This document shows positions 8,338-18,736 of a stretch of 64,000 nucleotides of DNA, piece after piece (position 1 is the first letter of the stretch; each line of letters begins with the position of its first letter). A program made the translations under genes and the position numbers. Below the pieces are notes generated by a model. That model did no database searches. It was given only the letters and a program-made list of their open reading frames with translations, and was not told the DNA's origin. This stretch comes from Streptomyces sp. NBC_00286 (GTDB taxonomy: Bacteria; Actinomycetota; Actinomycetes; Streptomycetales; Streptomycetaceae), in assembly GCF_036173125.1 (NCBI RefSeq), contig NZ_CP108054.1:3720001-3784000 (forward strand), given 5' to 3'.

Positions 8338-9130
8338 CCGGCTCCGGGCAGACCGTGGCCGGTGGGCAGAACCAGGTCAACGCCGTTTCCAGGACCTGTC
8401 GTTCGTCGTCGAAGCCGTCCGACTCCGGGCCGTAGGAGGTGATCGCGTACAGCTTGCCGTCCAGGGATTCGAAGCGATGGTCGACGACGTGCCAGGTGCC
8501 GATCTCCTCCTCACCCTTGAGGGAGTCCGCGAGGTATTCGAGGCGGGCGGCCGGGCGGCCGCTGTCCTCGAGGCTTTCCAGGGAGAGCTGCTCAAAGCCG
8601 TCGGGCTTGGCGGTGCCGGCGGACACGAACTCCTGGAGCGAGTCGTCCGGGCTGGCCTCCAGCACCTCGTAGATCTGAAGGCGGCGAGAACCGTCGGTGC
8701 TGCGGTAGTTGACGACGTCGAAGCCGTGGAGGGAGTCGGACGTCTGCCGGTTCGCGACCCAGCCCTCCTTGACGGCCACTCGGAAGCCCTCCTCGTCCTG
8801 CACGGGCTCGTATTCGGGGGGCAGCGTGGCCGTCGAGCTCGGGGACGCCGGGTCCCCGGTGCCCGTACCCCCGCCCGGGTCGCCGTTCGTTTCCCCGCTC
8901 TGTCCGGGTGCCGGGGTCTCGCGGGCCGTGAAGTACCCCTGCGGTCCCGGCTCGTCCTTCCAGCCCAGTGCCCAGGTGCCGAAGGCCAGCGAGCAGACCG
9001 CGAGGACCGCGACGGTCCCGCGCAGCGCCTGGCGCTGGCGTACTTCGTCGCGCCGCTGGTCCACGACGATCTGCTGTTCCTGTTCGGGCCCCGCCCAGTC
9101 CTGGCGGTCGGCGTCGAAGACCCTCACCAT
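8327..9130 (-). CDS. Membrane-anchored protein of unknown function
   Basis: The 267-residue protein has a charged N-terminus, one membrane segment near residues 40-57 (GTVAVLAVCSLAFGTWALGW), a Gly/Thr/Pro-rich linker and an exported C-terminal domain of about 150 residues. The C-terminal domain contains YRSTDGSRRLQIYEVLEASP and ends with a CPPATVCPEP cysteine pair. I do not recognise the family. The start has GAAGG eight bases upstream. It precedes, by about 50 bases on the transcript side, no clear partner; the gene pair at 9180-11329 lies just upstream on the same strand and may be co-transcribed. Confidence 0.7.
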   Translation of the reverse strand: MVRVFDADRQDWAGPEQEQQIVVDQRRDEVRQRQALRGTVAVLAVCSLAFGTWALGWKDEPGPQGYFTARETPAPGQSGETNGDPGGGTGTGDPASPSSTATLPPEYEPVQDEEGFRVAVKEGWVANRQTSDSLHGFDVVNYRSTDGSRRLQIYEVLEASPDDSLQEFVSAGTAKPDGFEQLSLESLEDSGRPAARLEYLADSLKGEEEIGTWHVVDHRFESLDGKLYAITSYGPESDGFDDERQVLETALTWFCPPATVCPEPVTE

Positions 9131-9179
9131 CGTTGGACCTTCACCATCGTTGTCCCTCTGCCATCGTCGTCTCTCCGGC

Positions 9180-9569
9180 TCAGCCGAGCAGTTGAGTGAT
9201 CGCCTGGGTGACGGCGGTCACGGACGCGGCGGTCGCCGCGGCGGGACCGTAGTCCGCGAGACGGTCCCGGACCCGGGTGAGCAGTCCTGGCGCGCTGCGC
9301 CCGGTGCGGGCGATCTCGCCCTCCACTTCGGCCAGTTCGGCACCAAGTGCCTCACTCTCGGCCGTACGCTCCTGCCGCCCGAGTTCGGTACGCAGTGTCC
9401 GTACGGCGGTGAGCAGCTCCCCGTACCCCGGGTCGGCAGTCACGGCCGTGTAGTTGACCGACTCGGCCTTGCCGTGGTCGCCGAAGGCCTGGGAGCCTCC
9501 GCTGATCGAACCGATGTGGATCTGCGGCCCGCCGCCCGGCCCCCCGCTCGCTCCCCCGTCGGTGCTCAT
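9180..9569 (-). CDS. Small protein with Gly-rich N-terminus and C-terminal helices, unknown
   Basis: The 129-residue protein starts with a Gly/Ser stretch, then PQIHIGSISGGSQAFGDHGK, a beta-strand-like motif seen in actinobacterial proteins accompanying effector or NTPase genes. A charged coiled-coil-like region (about 50-95) and an Ala-rich C-terminal helix follow. It overlaps the membrane protein gene upstream by 4 bases (ATGA), so the two products probably act together. No function can be assigned. Confidence 0.7.
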   Translation of the reverse strand: MSTDGGASGGPGGGPQIHIGSISGGSQAFGDHGKAESVNYTAVTADPGYGELLTAVRTLRTELGRQERTAESEALGAELAEVEGEIARTGRSAPGLLTRVRDRLADYGPAAATAASVTAVTQAITQLLG

Positions 9570-11329
9570 ACCGTGCTCCTCTCCGTGTGCGTGGCCTGGC
9601 CGTGCGCGCCCGTGGCGAGGGCGCCGCCGGACATCTCCTTGATGTAGAGCCCGCTGTTGTGGATGTTGGTGATGTTCTGCTCCAGGCGGTCGGTGCGGTA
9701 GCCGTGGGCCTGGAGGGCGTCCCGTACGCCTTCGCCGATCCGGTCCTGCAGGGTCCTGATGTAGCGGGCGACGTCCATCTCTTGGAAGAGGGACAGCTCG
9801 TCGGTGCCGGCCAGCTCGCGCAGCGAGACCAGGGGGGCGTCGGGCGCGGCCTGTTCGGCCCGGGCCGACCACTGGCGCAGGGCGGATCCCAGGGTGCGCA
9901 GGGCCGCGATACCGGTCGCCACACCGACAGCCGGGGCGTCGACAAGAGCGCGCACGGCATCCCGCAGCGGGCCCTCCGGCGGCCGCCCCACGACGGCGTC
10001 GATCTGCCGGAACTCCGGCACGATCGGCCCGAGCACATGCGGCACCACTTCGAGTACGAGCATGCCGCCCTGGGTATACACCCGTACCAGCAGCGAGACG
10101 ACGACCTGCTCGTTCCAGGCCCCCACCCTGACCCGCAGGAAGTGCCGTCGGGCCTCCCCGCCCTCCCCCACGGACTCGACCAAGTGCCGGTCGACCTGCG
10201 CGGACTCGTACACGCTCGCGGTACGGGAGTCGTCCGGGCCCATCACGAGCGGCTCGTCGCGGCCCACTCCGGACGGAAGGTAGACGAACTCCTCGATCTC
10301 CAGCTCTCGCAGCCGGTCCCGGCTCCCGTCCCCGGCCGACGTCTTCAGGGCCCGCAGCCGAGGGGTGATCATGTCGATGACCTCGCGCGCGGTGAGCTGC
10401 GCGGCCTCCGGCCGGGGCGCCGGTACGCCGTTGCCGCTCTCCCCCGCCTCCCTCCGCCGCAGTTCCAGTACGACCGTCCAGGGCTTCCGGGGCACTCCGG
10501 CGCCGACGAACGGGCGGTTGACGTCGTAGAGGGCGAGCGAGGCGTCCTGCTCCCGGCGGATGCGCTCGGCAAGGGCCTCGTAGCGGCCGGGCAGGCCGGG
10601 GTCGGGCGTCTCGGCGAACGTCTGCCGGGCCAGCGCCATACGCAGCGTCTGCTTCCGATGCCACTGGTGGCGCCAGACGACGACGGCCAGCAGCAGCGGG
10701 AAGATCACGGGGTACGGGTTGTCCTCGACCCCTGCCCAGCCCTGCACCCAGTACCTGAGGCAGATGAGCCAGGCGATCGCGGTCACCAGCCAGCCGAGGC
10801 GCCGCTGCAGCCAGGCCAGCGCGGGCGGCAGCTTCAGCCGCTGCACCACGGCGGTGTCCGTGCCCCGGCCGGAGATGACCCGGGCGAACCACAGCAGCAG
10901 GACGACCGAGGCGTACGACATGGTCCAGGTGCCCGGCACGAGCCCGCCGAACAGGCCCGGCGCCCCCAAGTCGTCGCCGTAGTCCGACTCGAAGACGACC
11001 CGGACGTAGTCGCCGAAGGACAGCCCGGTGTCGCCGCCGGCACTGTCCTCCGCGGTGTCCTTGATCATCACCACATCGCTGACCAGGAACCCGACCCACA
11101 CCGCGAGCAGCAGCAGGGCGATCAGCACCTCGTCGCGGCGGGCGCGCAGCGCATGCGCGAGGACGGGCAGAACGTCCGCGCCGAGCGGCGGCGCCACCGG
11201 GCGCTCCGGGTGCCCGACGAGTTCGTCGATGACGCGCCTGCGGAACCCCGCGTCCAGGTGGGCACCCGCGCACAACAGCCTGGTGGCCTCGGTGTGGCCC
11301 CAGCGCCGCCTCGACGGTTCGCTTCCCAT
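9566..11329 (-). CDS. Multi-pass membrane protein of unknown function
   Basis: This product of about 587 residues has four likely membrane segments in its first half (VLIALLLLAVWVGFLVSDVV, then segments around SYASVVLLLWFARVIS, LVTAIAWLICLRYW and VIFPLLLAVVVW). A large soluble C-terminal part of about 350 residues follows, ending with NITNIHNSGLYIKEMSGGAL. I chose the ATG at 11329; an in-frame ATG at 11383 has no ribosome-binding site. It is coupled to the small 9180-9569 gene by an ATGA overlap. I see no enzyme motif; the pair looks like a membrane sensor or scaffold with a small cytosolic partner. Confidence 0.7.
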   Translation of the reverse strand: MGSEPSRRRWGHTEATRLLCAGAHLDAGFRRRVIDELVGHPERPVAPPLGADVLPVLAHALRARRDEVLIALLLLAVWVGFLVSDVVMIKDTAEDSAGGDTGLSFGDYVRVVFESDYGDDLGAPGLFGGLVPGTWTMSYASVVLLLWFARVISGRGTDTAVVQRLKLPPALAWLQRRLGWLVTAIAWLICLRYWVQGWAGVEDNPYPVIFPLLLAVVVWRHQWHRKQTLRMALARQTFAETPDPGLPGRYEALAERIRREQDASLALYDVNRPFVGAGVPRKPWTVVLELRRREAGESGNGVPAPRPEAAQLTAREVIDMITPRLRALKTSAGDGSRDRLRELEIEEFVYLPSGVGRDEPLVMGPDDSRTASVYESAQVDRHLVESVGEGGEARRHFLRVRVGAWNEQVVVSLLVRVYTQGGMLVLEVVPHVLGPIVPEFRQIDAVVGRPPEGPLRDAVRALVDAPAVGVATGIAALRTLGSALRQWSARAEQAAPDAPLVSLRELAGTDELSLFQEMDVARYIRTLQDRIGEGVRDALQAHGYRTDRLEQNITNIHNSGLYIKEMSGGALATGAHGQATHTERSTV

Positions 11330-11508
11330 ACTCCCGACACTCCCGTTTCCCGCAGGCACATACCGACTGCGGGCGAATTCCATTGGTGGACAAGGGAGTT
11401 GACGCTAGCGAAGAGATCACGGAGACGGGAGAGGCGAACGGAAATGCCACCCGAACAGGTGAACCCGCCCGCACCGGCGCATGAGCGTTGCCGTGTGCGG
11501 GGAAAGCA

Positions 11509-11544
11509 CGAGCCCGCACGGCCGGGTGTGGCCGTACGGGCTCG
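11509..11544. terminator. Hairpin terminator after mdh
   Basis: CGAGCCCG...CGGGCTCG with a further GGCC/GGCC pairing inside forms a long GC hairpin 65 bases past the mdh stop. It has no T run, as is common in Streptomyces. Confidence 0.75.
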
Positions 11545-11608
11545 CGGAATACTACGGAATGCCGGGGTCCGCTCGGAGCAGACCCTCAGACCCTCAAGAC
11601 CTGACCCC

Positions 11609-13218
<1,610 letters not shown>

Positions 13219-13511
13219 GCGACTGCCTCCGGCGGTTGAGCAGGGCGCCTACCGGGAGGGTGGGTTCTGGTTCATGGCGACTGCCGGTCCGTCGTGGCTC
13301 GTCGCGCAGTTCCCCGCACCCCGAACCGCCCGCCACAAAGCTCACCAGCCGCCATGCTCACCAGCCACGACGAAACCCGCAGCTTCCCGCCGGTGGGAGG
13401 GGACGTGGGCCGGTGCGTCCTATGCCCGTCGCTTAGCTCCGGTCTGGGCACACCAGCACCCTGTATCAGCAAGGGGCCGTATGCCCTGTTGGCGACGGGC
13501 TGACGCACCGG
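13219..13511. repeat. 293-bp repeat, copy 2 (identical to 5712-6004)
   Basis: It is identical to copy 1 at 5712-6004 and in the same orientation. The first difference on the right is at 13512. It contains a copy of the 102-bp element at 13410-13511. Confidence 0.85.
13410..13511. repeat. 102-bp structured element, copy 2
   Basis: It is identical to the element at 5903-6004, with the 10-bp terminal inverted repeat CCGGTGCGTC/GACGCACCGG. It lies downstream of the XRE/DUF2690 gene and far upstream of mdh. Confidence 0.8.
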
Positions 13512-13529
13512 CCCGCGGCCCCGCACCCA

Positions 13530-13754
13530 CCAACAACCCAGGGGCGCGGGGAACTGCGCGACCAGCCACGACGGCGCCGCAGCCGACAACGCACCCAACC
13601 GCCCAACCGCCGGAGGCACCCCGCGGGGAACTGCGCGAGCAACCACCACGAGCCGTCACCCGACAACGAACCCAACCGCCCAACCGCCGGAGGCACCCCG
13701 CGGGGCTGCGCGACCAGCCCCAACGGCGCCGCAGCCGACAACGAACCCAACTAC
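13530..13754. repeat. Imperfect tandem array of about 75-bp units
   Basis: Three units carry GCGCGACCAGCC or GCGCGAGCAACC, then CCGACAACGAACCCAAC, then CCGCCGGAGGCACCCCGCGG. The same modules occur singly at the other three repeat islands. No coding capacity is conserved. Confidence 0.6.
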
Positions 13755-15095
13755 TCAACCGGCGGAGCCGGTCGTGCACCCTTCCTCGCCGGAGGCAAGC
13801 GTCGCGCAAGCCTTCACATCAGCCGCGTCCTTCACCGCCACCATCGGCGTATACGTGTCGGTGTCCACCTTCACCCGACCCGTCTGCTCCGCCGCGCCCG
13901 CCGTGCTGATCTGGACCTCGTCGCCGATCGCGGCCTGCGTGATGCGGGCCCAGGCGGCGCCGCAGGTCTCGCTGTAGCGGACCTCGATGAGGGCCGTGCC
14001 GACCGAGACGCTGTCGGTGGTCGTCGCCAACTCGCCGCCGCAGCCCATGTTCTCGGGGTCCTCGCCCGTGCAGTCCTTGCCGCTGCACTCGACACCGGAC
14101 GGCAGGTTCTTGCTGACGGTCGGGGTAGGGGTCGGCTTCGCCTCGTCGCCGCTCCCGCCACCGCCGGGGTCGGTGAGATAGAGGGCGGCCGCGATCATCA
14201 CGAGCGCGCCGACGACACCCGCGAGGAACATCGTGACCCGCCGCTTCCGCCGCGGGGCGTCCGGCGAACCACCGGAGCGCGGCGGCCGGGCGTCCTCGGG
14301 CGGCCCTCCGGCCGGACCGGACGGCCCGGTCGGCACGGAATACCCGGACTGTCCGGACTGTCCGGGATAACCCGACTGCCCGTACTGACCCGACTGACCG
14401 TACTGACCCGGCTTGCCGGACGATCCGGCCGCACCGTACTGACCCGGCGGAGGAGCAACCCCCCAACTCCCCGCACGGGGAGCCGAAGGACCACCAGGAG
14501 TGGACGTACCAGACCTACCGGACGAACCCGTAGAACCCGCCGAGCTCGAGGAACCCGACGAACCCGAACCCGACGACTCCTTCTGCGGAATCCGCCCCAG
14601 GAACGACGTCGGCGCGTCCCCGCCGGACGAAGGACTACGCGGCGGCGCCGTGGATGCGGCCCCGGCGCCCGCCGGCTTGGGCGGAGCCGCGGCGGCGGCC
14701 TTGCCGGCCGCCGGCTTGCCTCGGGTGCCGCCCTTGGCCTTGGGAGGGTTGGGGCCCAACTCCCCGAGCGCGGCGCGCGCCTGGGAGATCCGTATGGCCT
14801 CCATGGTCATGTCGTGGCGCATCTCCGAACGGCTCCACGCCCGCTCGGCCAGCTCCCACATCGTGGTCAGGTGGACCGGATTCGTGCCGGTCACCTCGGC
14901 CAGCGCCACGATCGCGCCCTTGGGCGCGAGCAGCCGGCCGTTCAGGTACCGCTCCCAGGATGTCTTGCTGTAACCGGTGCGGTCGGCCACGGCAGCGACG
15001 CTCAGCCCGCTGCGGTCGACAAGTCGACGCAGCTGGCTGGCGAACTCCCTGACCTGCGGATCGAGTTCATCCGGCAAGGCCCTCCAACGAGGCAT
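13755..15095 (-). CDS. XRE regulator with membrane anchor and external DUF2690 domain
   Basis: The 446-residue protein has a cytosolic XRE helix-turn-helix at about residues 10-70 (LVDRSGLSVAAVADRTGYSK). A long Ser/Gly/Pro-rich linker includes repeated YGQSGQ segments, and one membrane segment follows (VTMFLAGVVGALVMIAAALY). The external C-terminal DUF2690 domain of about 115 residues contains CSGKDCTGEDPENMGCGG. This makes it a one-protein transmembrane sensor-regulator candidate. The ATG at 15095 has a GGGGGAG-type site; frames upstream are not protein-like. Two similar genes lie directly upstream at 15739-17372. Confidence 0.85.
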   Translation of the reverse strand: MPRWRALPDELDPQVREFASQLRRLVDRSGLSVAAVADRTGYSKTSWERYLNGRLLAPKGAIVALAEVTGTNPVHLTTMWELAERAWSRSEMRHDMTMEAIRISQARAALGELGPNPPKAKGGTRGKPAAGKAAAAAPPKPAGAGAASTAPPRSPSSGGDAPTSFLGRIPQKESSGSGSSGSSSSAGSTGSSGRSGTSTPGGPSAPRAGSWGVAPPPGQYGAAGSSGKPGQYGQSGQYGQSGYPGQSGQSGYSVPTGPSGPAGGPPEDARPPRSGGSPDAPRRKRRVTMFLAGVVGALVMIAAALYLTDPGGGGSGDEAKPTPTPTVSKNLPSGVECSGKDCTGEDPENMGCGGELATTTDSVSVGTALIEVRYSETCGAAWARITQAAIGDEVQISTAGAAEQTGRVKVDTDTYTPMVAVKDAADVKACATLASGEEGCTTGSAG

Positions 15096-15623
15096 TGCTC
15101 CCCCTCTTCCCCCCGTGCGTGCTTTTCTTTCCTCGCGCGTGACGCCCTCTGCCGAGTCCCCGTCCGGCCTACCCACAGGGATGCGCGGAGCCAGGATCTC
15201 AGTTCCCCGGGTGTGGGCGCACAGGAGCATTTCGAGCCGTGGGCATGCACCGTTGCACGCCCGCTGGTATGCGGTCCAGTGTCCCACCGAGATCCCGTGC
15301 GACCTGCTTGACCCCCCTGGTCAACGCACCGGACGTCCCGGACCATCCCGATTGCCCACGTTATCCCTGCTGTTGGACGTGATCAGATCAAATCCCCGAA
15401 CTTGTCAATACATCGACACAACGGGAACACATACACGACATCGCCTGTCACTAGTGAACCGGAAGCATCAGAGGAATCGCATACCTACCGGCGGGTGAAG
15501 TACAGATCGTTACGGGACACGTCGCACTTCTGGCACGAGGTACCGGAACGGTCACCTCCGTGCCACAGGGAACTGACAGGTCTTGAAGCCCTGTTGGCAG
15601 GCCCATGACTCTTGAGCACAGGC
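15096..15623. other. Spacer without a supported gene
   Basis: The region between two XRE genes has a lower-GC part at about 15360-15550 that may hold the promoter of the 15095 gene. Short frames exist on both strands, for example 15402-15608, but none has a convincing start and codon pattern. Confidence 0.4.
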
Positions 15624-15659
15624 GGCGCCCGTCCTCGCTCGGGGGAGTGGACGGGCGCC
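15624..15659. terminator. Hairpin terminator after the XRE pair
   Basis: An 11-bp perfect stem, GGCGCCCGTCC/GGACGGGCGCC, with a 14-base loop lies 80 bases past the stop at 15739. Confidence 0.8.
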
Positions 15660-15738
15660 GTCGGCACCCTCCGAACCCAACCCCCGGTACCGATGCGAAC
15701 CGGGCGCAAACCGGACGCATGCAGGGTGCGAACCGGGC

Positions 15739-16524
15739 TCAGGCCTCAATGCAGACGCGCTCCCCCTTGGCCGGAATCAGACAGACGCGGGTCCCGGCCG
15801 GGTCGTCCGCCGGCGTCATCGTCGTCGCGAGATAGCGGGTTGTGTCGTTCCGCACTTTCGCCCGTACTTCCTTGGGGTCGGCCCCGGAGCGGGTCAGCTC
15901 GACCCGGTCCCCGATCCGCAGCCCCGTCGCGCGCGCCCACACCGCGTCGCATGCGGTGCCGTGGCGAAGTTCCACGCGCTGTCCGTCGGCGAAGGTGCGC
16001 TGAGCGGCCGTGGTCACCATGTTGTCGCCGCCGCAGCCCATGTCGACGGGGTCCTGGCCGTCGCAGTCGCGTCCGGTGCAGCCGGGCGAGTACGTCGCGC
16101 CGGTTGAGTACGTCGGTGGGGGCACCGCGCTGTCCGCCGACTCGTCCGGCAGCAGGAGCACCGCGGCACACACCCCGGCGGCGACGACCACGCCCGCGGC
16201 GAACACCACCCGGCGTAGTCGGCGGCCGTGCCGCACACCGGCCTCCGCCTCCGCCTCTTCCTCAGCCTCCGCAGCGCTCCTCCCCCGGCCGCTCCACTCC
16301 GCGTCGGCCAGTTCCCACAGCGCGAGGAGCCGTTCGGGCCGCTCGCCCGCGACGCGGCAGAGGGCAACGACAGCCTCGTACGGAACGGGCTTCTCGCCGT
16401 TGAGATAGCGAGCCCAGGAGGACTTGCTGTACGGGGTGCGGACGGCGAGCTCGCTCAGGCTCAGGCCCGCCGCTTCCCGTAACCTCCTCAAGTCTGCGGT
16501 CAGTTGGCTTACTTCCGGAGTCAC
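15739..16524 (-). CDS. XRE regulator with membrane anchor and DUF2690 domain
   Basis: The 261-residue protein starts at the GTG at 16524, which overlaps the previous stop by 4 bases. Domains are an XRE helix-turn-helix (about 10-65, LSLSELAVRTPYSKSSWARY), an acidic linker, a membrane segment (VVFAAGVVVAAGVCAAVLLL) and a DUF2690 domain with CTGRDCDGQDPVDMGCGGDN. It shares this layout with 13755-15095 but has a short linker. Coupling to the gene at 16521-17372, which carries a peptidoglycan-binding tail, suggests that the two proteins form one envelope-sensing unit. Confidence 0.85.
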   Translation of the reverse strand: MTPEVSQLTADLRRLREAAGLSLSELAVRTPYSKSSWARYLNGEKPVPYEAVVALCRVAGERPERLLALWELADAEWSGRGRSAAEAEEEAEAEAGVRHGRRLRRVVFAAGVVVAAGVCAAVLLLPDESADSAVPPPTYSTGATYSPGCTGRDCDGQDPVDMGCGGDNMVTTAAQRTFADGQRVELRHGTACDAVWARATGLRIGDRVELTRSGADPKEVRAKVRNDTTRYLATTMTPADDPAGTRVCLIPAKGERVCIEA

Positions 16525-17372
16525 TTGCGCAGCTCCCGCCAGGTGTCGGGGCCGACGATGCCGTCCCGGGCGATCTGGCGCTTCTCCTGGAACGCCCAGG
16601 CCGCGCTCTTGGTCTCCTCGCCGTACACCCCGTCGATGTCGCCGGGGTCGAAGCCGTGCCGGGCGAGCAGGCACTGCGCCTCCACGACGTCCCAGCCGAC
16701 GTGGTTGATGTCGAGCAGCACCTGCTGGGAGGCGCTGTACCCGGCGTACAGTCCGCCGTCCTTGCGGGAGATGTCGCAGTCGTACGTCTGCCCGCGCCGG
16801 TAGCTCTCGGCGGCGAGCGCGGTCTGCTGACCGGGACCGCCCTGACCGGGACCGCCGGAGTCGTCCTGCCAGGACAGACCGACGATCGTCCCAGCGCCGA
16901 ACGCGACGAGCAGCGCGGCGACGGCACCGAGGACGAGGCGGGGGCGCGGGCGACGCCGTACGCCGGGTGGGTCGCTCGAGCGACGCGGTTCGGTCGCCGT
17001 TCGCAAGGCGGAGGTTCGCATGGTGACCGTGCGCGAGGCGGCGGTTCGCGTGGTGGCGGTGGGCTCCTCCTCGGGCTCCGCCGCGGCACCCGACGCCCCC
17101 GGAGCCGCCTCGCGCGCTCCCTCCGCCACCTCGTGGAGGACGAGCAGCCTGGTCGGGTCTGTGCCGCAGACGCGCGCGAGTTCGATTACGGCTCCGCGGG
17201 GAACCGGCTTCTTGCCGTTGAGCCAGCGCTCCCACGACGAGGAGCTGTACGTGGTCTTCGCCGCGAGCGCGGACAGGCTGAGTCCGCTGCGGTCCTTCAA
17301 ACGCCGCAGCTGAACGATGAGTTGCCGCTCCCGCTGGTCGAGCGAGTCGGGCAGTTCCTTCCAGCGCGCCAT
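16521..17372 (-). CDS. XRE regulator with membrane anchor and peptidoglycan-binding domain
   Basis: The 283-residue protein has an XRE domain near residues 18-75 (LKDRSGLSLSALAAKTTYSSS), a membrane segment (LVLGAVAALLVAFGAGTIVG) and an external PG_binding_1 domain of about 65 residues (VEAQCLLARHGFDPGDIDGV, ending GIVGPDTWRELRK). A Thr/Arg-rich linker with TVTMRTSALRTATEP separates cytosol and membrane. The PG-binding domain would contact the cell wall while the XRE domain faces DNA. It is the first gene of a two-gene operon with 15739-16524. Confidence 0.85.
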   Translation of the reverse strand: MARWKELPDSLDQRERQLIVQLRRLKDRSGLSLSALAAKTTYSSSSWERWLNGKKPVPRGAVIELARVCGTDPTRLLVLHEVAEGAREAAPGASGAAAEPEEEPTATTRTAASRTVTMRTSALRTATEPRRSSDPPGVRRRPRPRLVLGAVAALLVAFGAGTIVGLSWQDDSGGPGQGGPGQQTALAAESYRRGQTYDCDISRKDGGLYAGYSASQQVLLDINHVGWDVVEAQCLLARHGFDPGDIDGVYGEETKSAAWAFQEKRQIARDGIVGPDTWRELRK

Positions 17373-17710
17373 GTCGCCACCCCCCGTGATCGTTTGGCGC
17401 GTGCGTACGTATATGAGGTTGCGTCAGATGGGAGGACGTTCGCGCAGGGGTGATGCGGTTGCGTCCCGCAAGGGCACGTTACCCAACCGGAACGGCATCC
17501 CCTGTCCCACCCGATTGTCATTGGCCATGGCATCCCAGCAGGTCAGGGCGTGGGACGTCCCTACTACCCCCGGAAACCCCGCCGGATCTGGCGGTTGACA
17601 TGGCCGGGACGGCACGGTTGGTGACAAGCGGTTCACCAGCATCACGATGTCGTACGTCAACTGTTGAGGTCGCGGCACCACATGTCCACTTAGCCACCGT
17701 GGGGAAACAC
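17373..17710. other. Spacer holding the XRE-pair promoter; no gene seen
   Basis: The part next to 17372 is comparatively AT-rich (GCGTACGTATATGAGG near 17400) and is the likely promoter of the XRE/PG-binding operon. No protein-like frame is present. Confidence 0.4.
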
Positions 17711-17750
17711 GGAGGCCCGCACTCCGACTCGGGGGAGAGTGCGGGCCTCC
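17711..17750. terminator. Hairpin terminator of the folD operon
   Basis: A 14-bp perfect stem, GGAGGCCCGCACTC/GAGTGCGGGCCTCC, with a 12-base loop lies 18 bases past the DUF3017 gene stop. Confidence 0.9.
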
Positions 17751-17767
17751 GCCATGCGCGCTCGTGC

Positions 17768-18736
17768 TCAGCGGACCGTGTAGCGCAGGATCTCCTCCAG
17801 GAACGGGATCTCCAGCTTCGGTTTGGGCTGGATCATCAGCGCGAGCAGCACGATGGTCACGCCCAGGACGCCGTACGTGACGAGGTCCGTGAAACGGGAG
17901 CGGACGGCGAGCATGCCCACACCGGGCAGCGCCCAGCGCAGTATGCCGGCCGCGAGCAGTGCCACTCCGATCAGCAGCGTGCCGTAACGGAAGACGTCAA
18001 ACGCGGTGAGCAGCAAGCCGAACCCGACGGTCCCCGCAACGGTGAGCATCGGCCACTGCCGCGCCGGCGCGGGCGCGTCCCCGGACGCGGCGCGCCCCCC
18101 GCCCTCCGGGCGTGCGGTGTCCTTGGTGACCCGCGGAAACCGCCGGGTGGTCCGCTGTGGCTGCCCGTCGGGCCCGACGGTGCTGACGGCGTCCCGGGTG
18201 ACGATCGCGCCCTCTCGCGGCAGGTCGTCGCCCGCCTCGGCGGAGTCCGCACCGCCGTCCTGCGACGACTCGGCGTCCTCCTGCTCCACATCCTGCGGCT
18301 GCGCGCCCCGCGACTCTCCGTTCCGCGACGGGTCGGCGGACGCCTTCGGGGCCTCCGCGGAACCGGAACGCGAACCGGAACCGGAACCCGGCTCGGCGGC
18401 ACCCACCCGCGTCGCCTCCGGCGATTCGGTCGTGTCCCGGTTCTCCGTGGTGCCCAGGTTCTCCGTGGTGCCCCGGTTCTCCGTGGCGCTCCGGTTCTCC
18501 ATGGTGCCCCGGTTCTCCATGGTGCCCCGGTTCTCCATGGTGCCCCGGTTCTCCATGGTGCCCCGGTTCTCCATGGTGCCCCGGTTCTCCATGGTGCCCC
18601 GGTTCTCCATGGTGCCCCGGTTCTCCATGGTGCCCCGGTTCTCCGTGGCGCCCCGGTTCCCCGTCGCGCCCCGGTTCCCCGTCGCGTCCCGGTTCCCCGT
18701 CGCGTCCCGGTTCCCCGTCGCGTCCTCAGCCGGCAC
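17768..18736 (-). CDS. DUF3017 membrane protein with N-terminal hexapeptide repeats
   Basis: The C-terminal 100 residues hold three membrane segments ([55 protein letters not shown]) typical of DUF3017. The N-terminal 95 residues are about sixteen hexapeptides of the type (A/T)(T/M)xNR(G/D), including eight TMENR units encoded by 18-bp tandem repeats. An acidic linker joins the two parts. The gene starts 11 bases inside the end of folD, so they are co-translated. The function of DUF3017 is unknown; the repeat region is probably a disordered cytosolic tail and likely varies in length between strains. Confidence 0.85.
   Translation of the reverse strand: MPAEDATGNRDATGNRDATGNRGATGNRGATENRGTMENRGTMENRGTMENRGTMENRGTMENRGTMENRGTMENRGTMENRSATENRGTTENLGTTENRDTTESPEATRVGAAEPGSGSGSRSGSAEAPKASADPSRNGESRGAQPQDVEQEDAESSQDGGADSAEAGDDLPREGAIVTRDAVSTVGPDGQPQRTTRRFPRVTKDTARPEGGGRAASGDAPAPARQWPMLTVAGTVGFGLLLTAFDVFRYGTLLIGVALLAAGILRWALPGVGMLAVRSRFTDLVTYGVLGVTIVLLALMIQPKPKLEIPFLEEILRYTVR
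18420..18722. repeat. 18-bp tandem repeat array inside the DUF3017 gene
   Basis: About sixteen 18-bp units encode the hexapeptide array; the central eight (CCCCGGTTCTCCATGGTG on the plus strand) are essentially identical. Because the unit is a multiple of three, gain or loss keeps the frame. Confidence 0.9.

Noticed and set aside
15402..15608. 68-codon frame on the plus strand between XRE genes
   Set aside because: No ribosome-binding site and no third-position GC bias; competing frames on the minus strand look equally protein-like.
18420..18722. Regular repeats that might suggest a CRISPR array
   Set aside because: The 18-bp units have no spacers and lie inside a coding frame as hexapeptide repeats.
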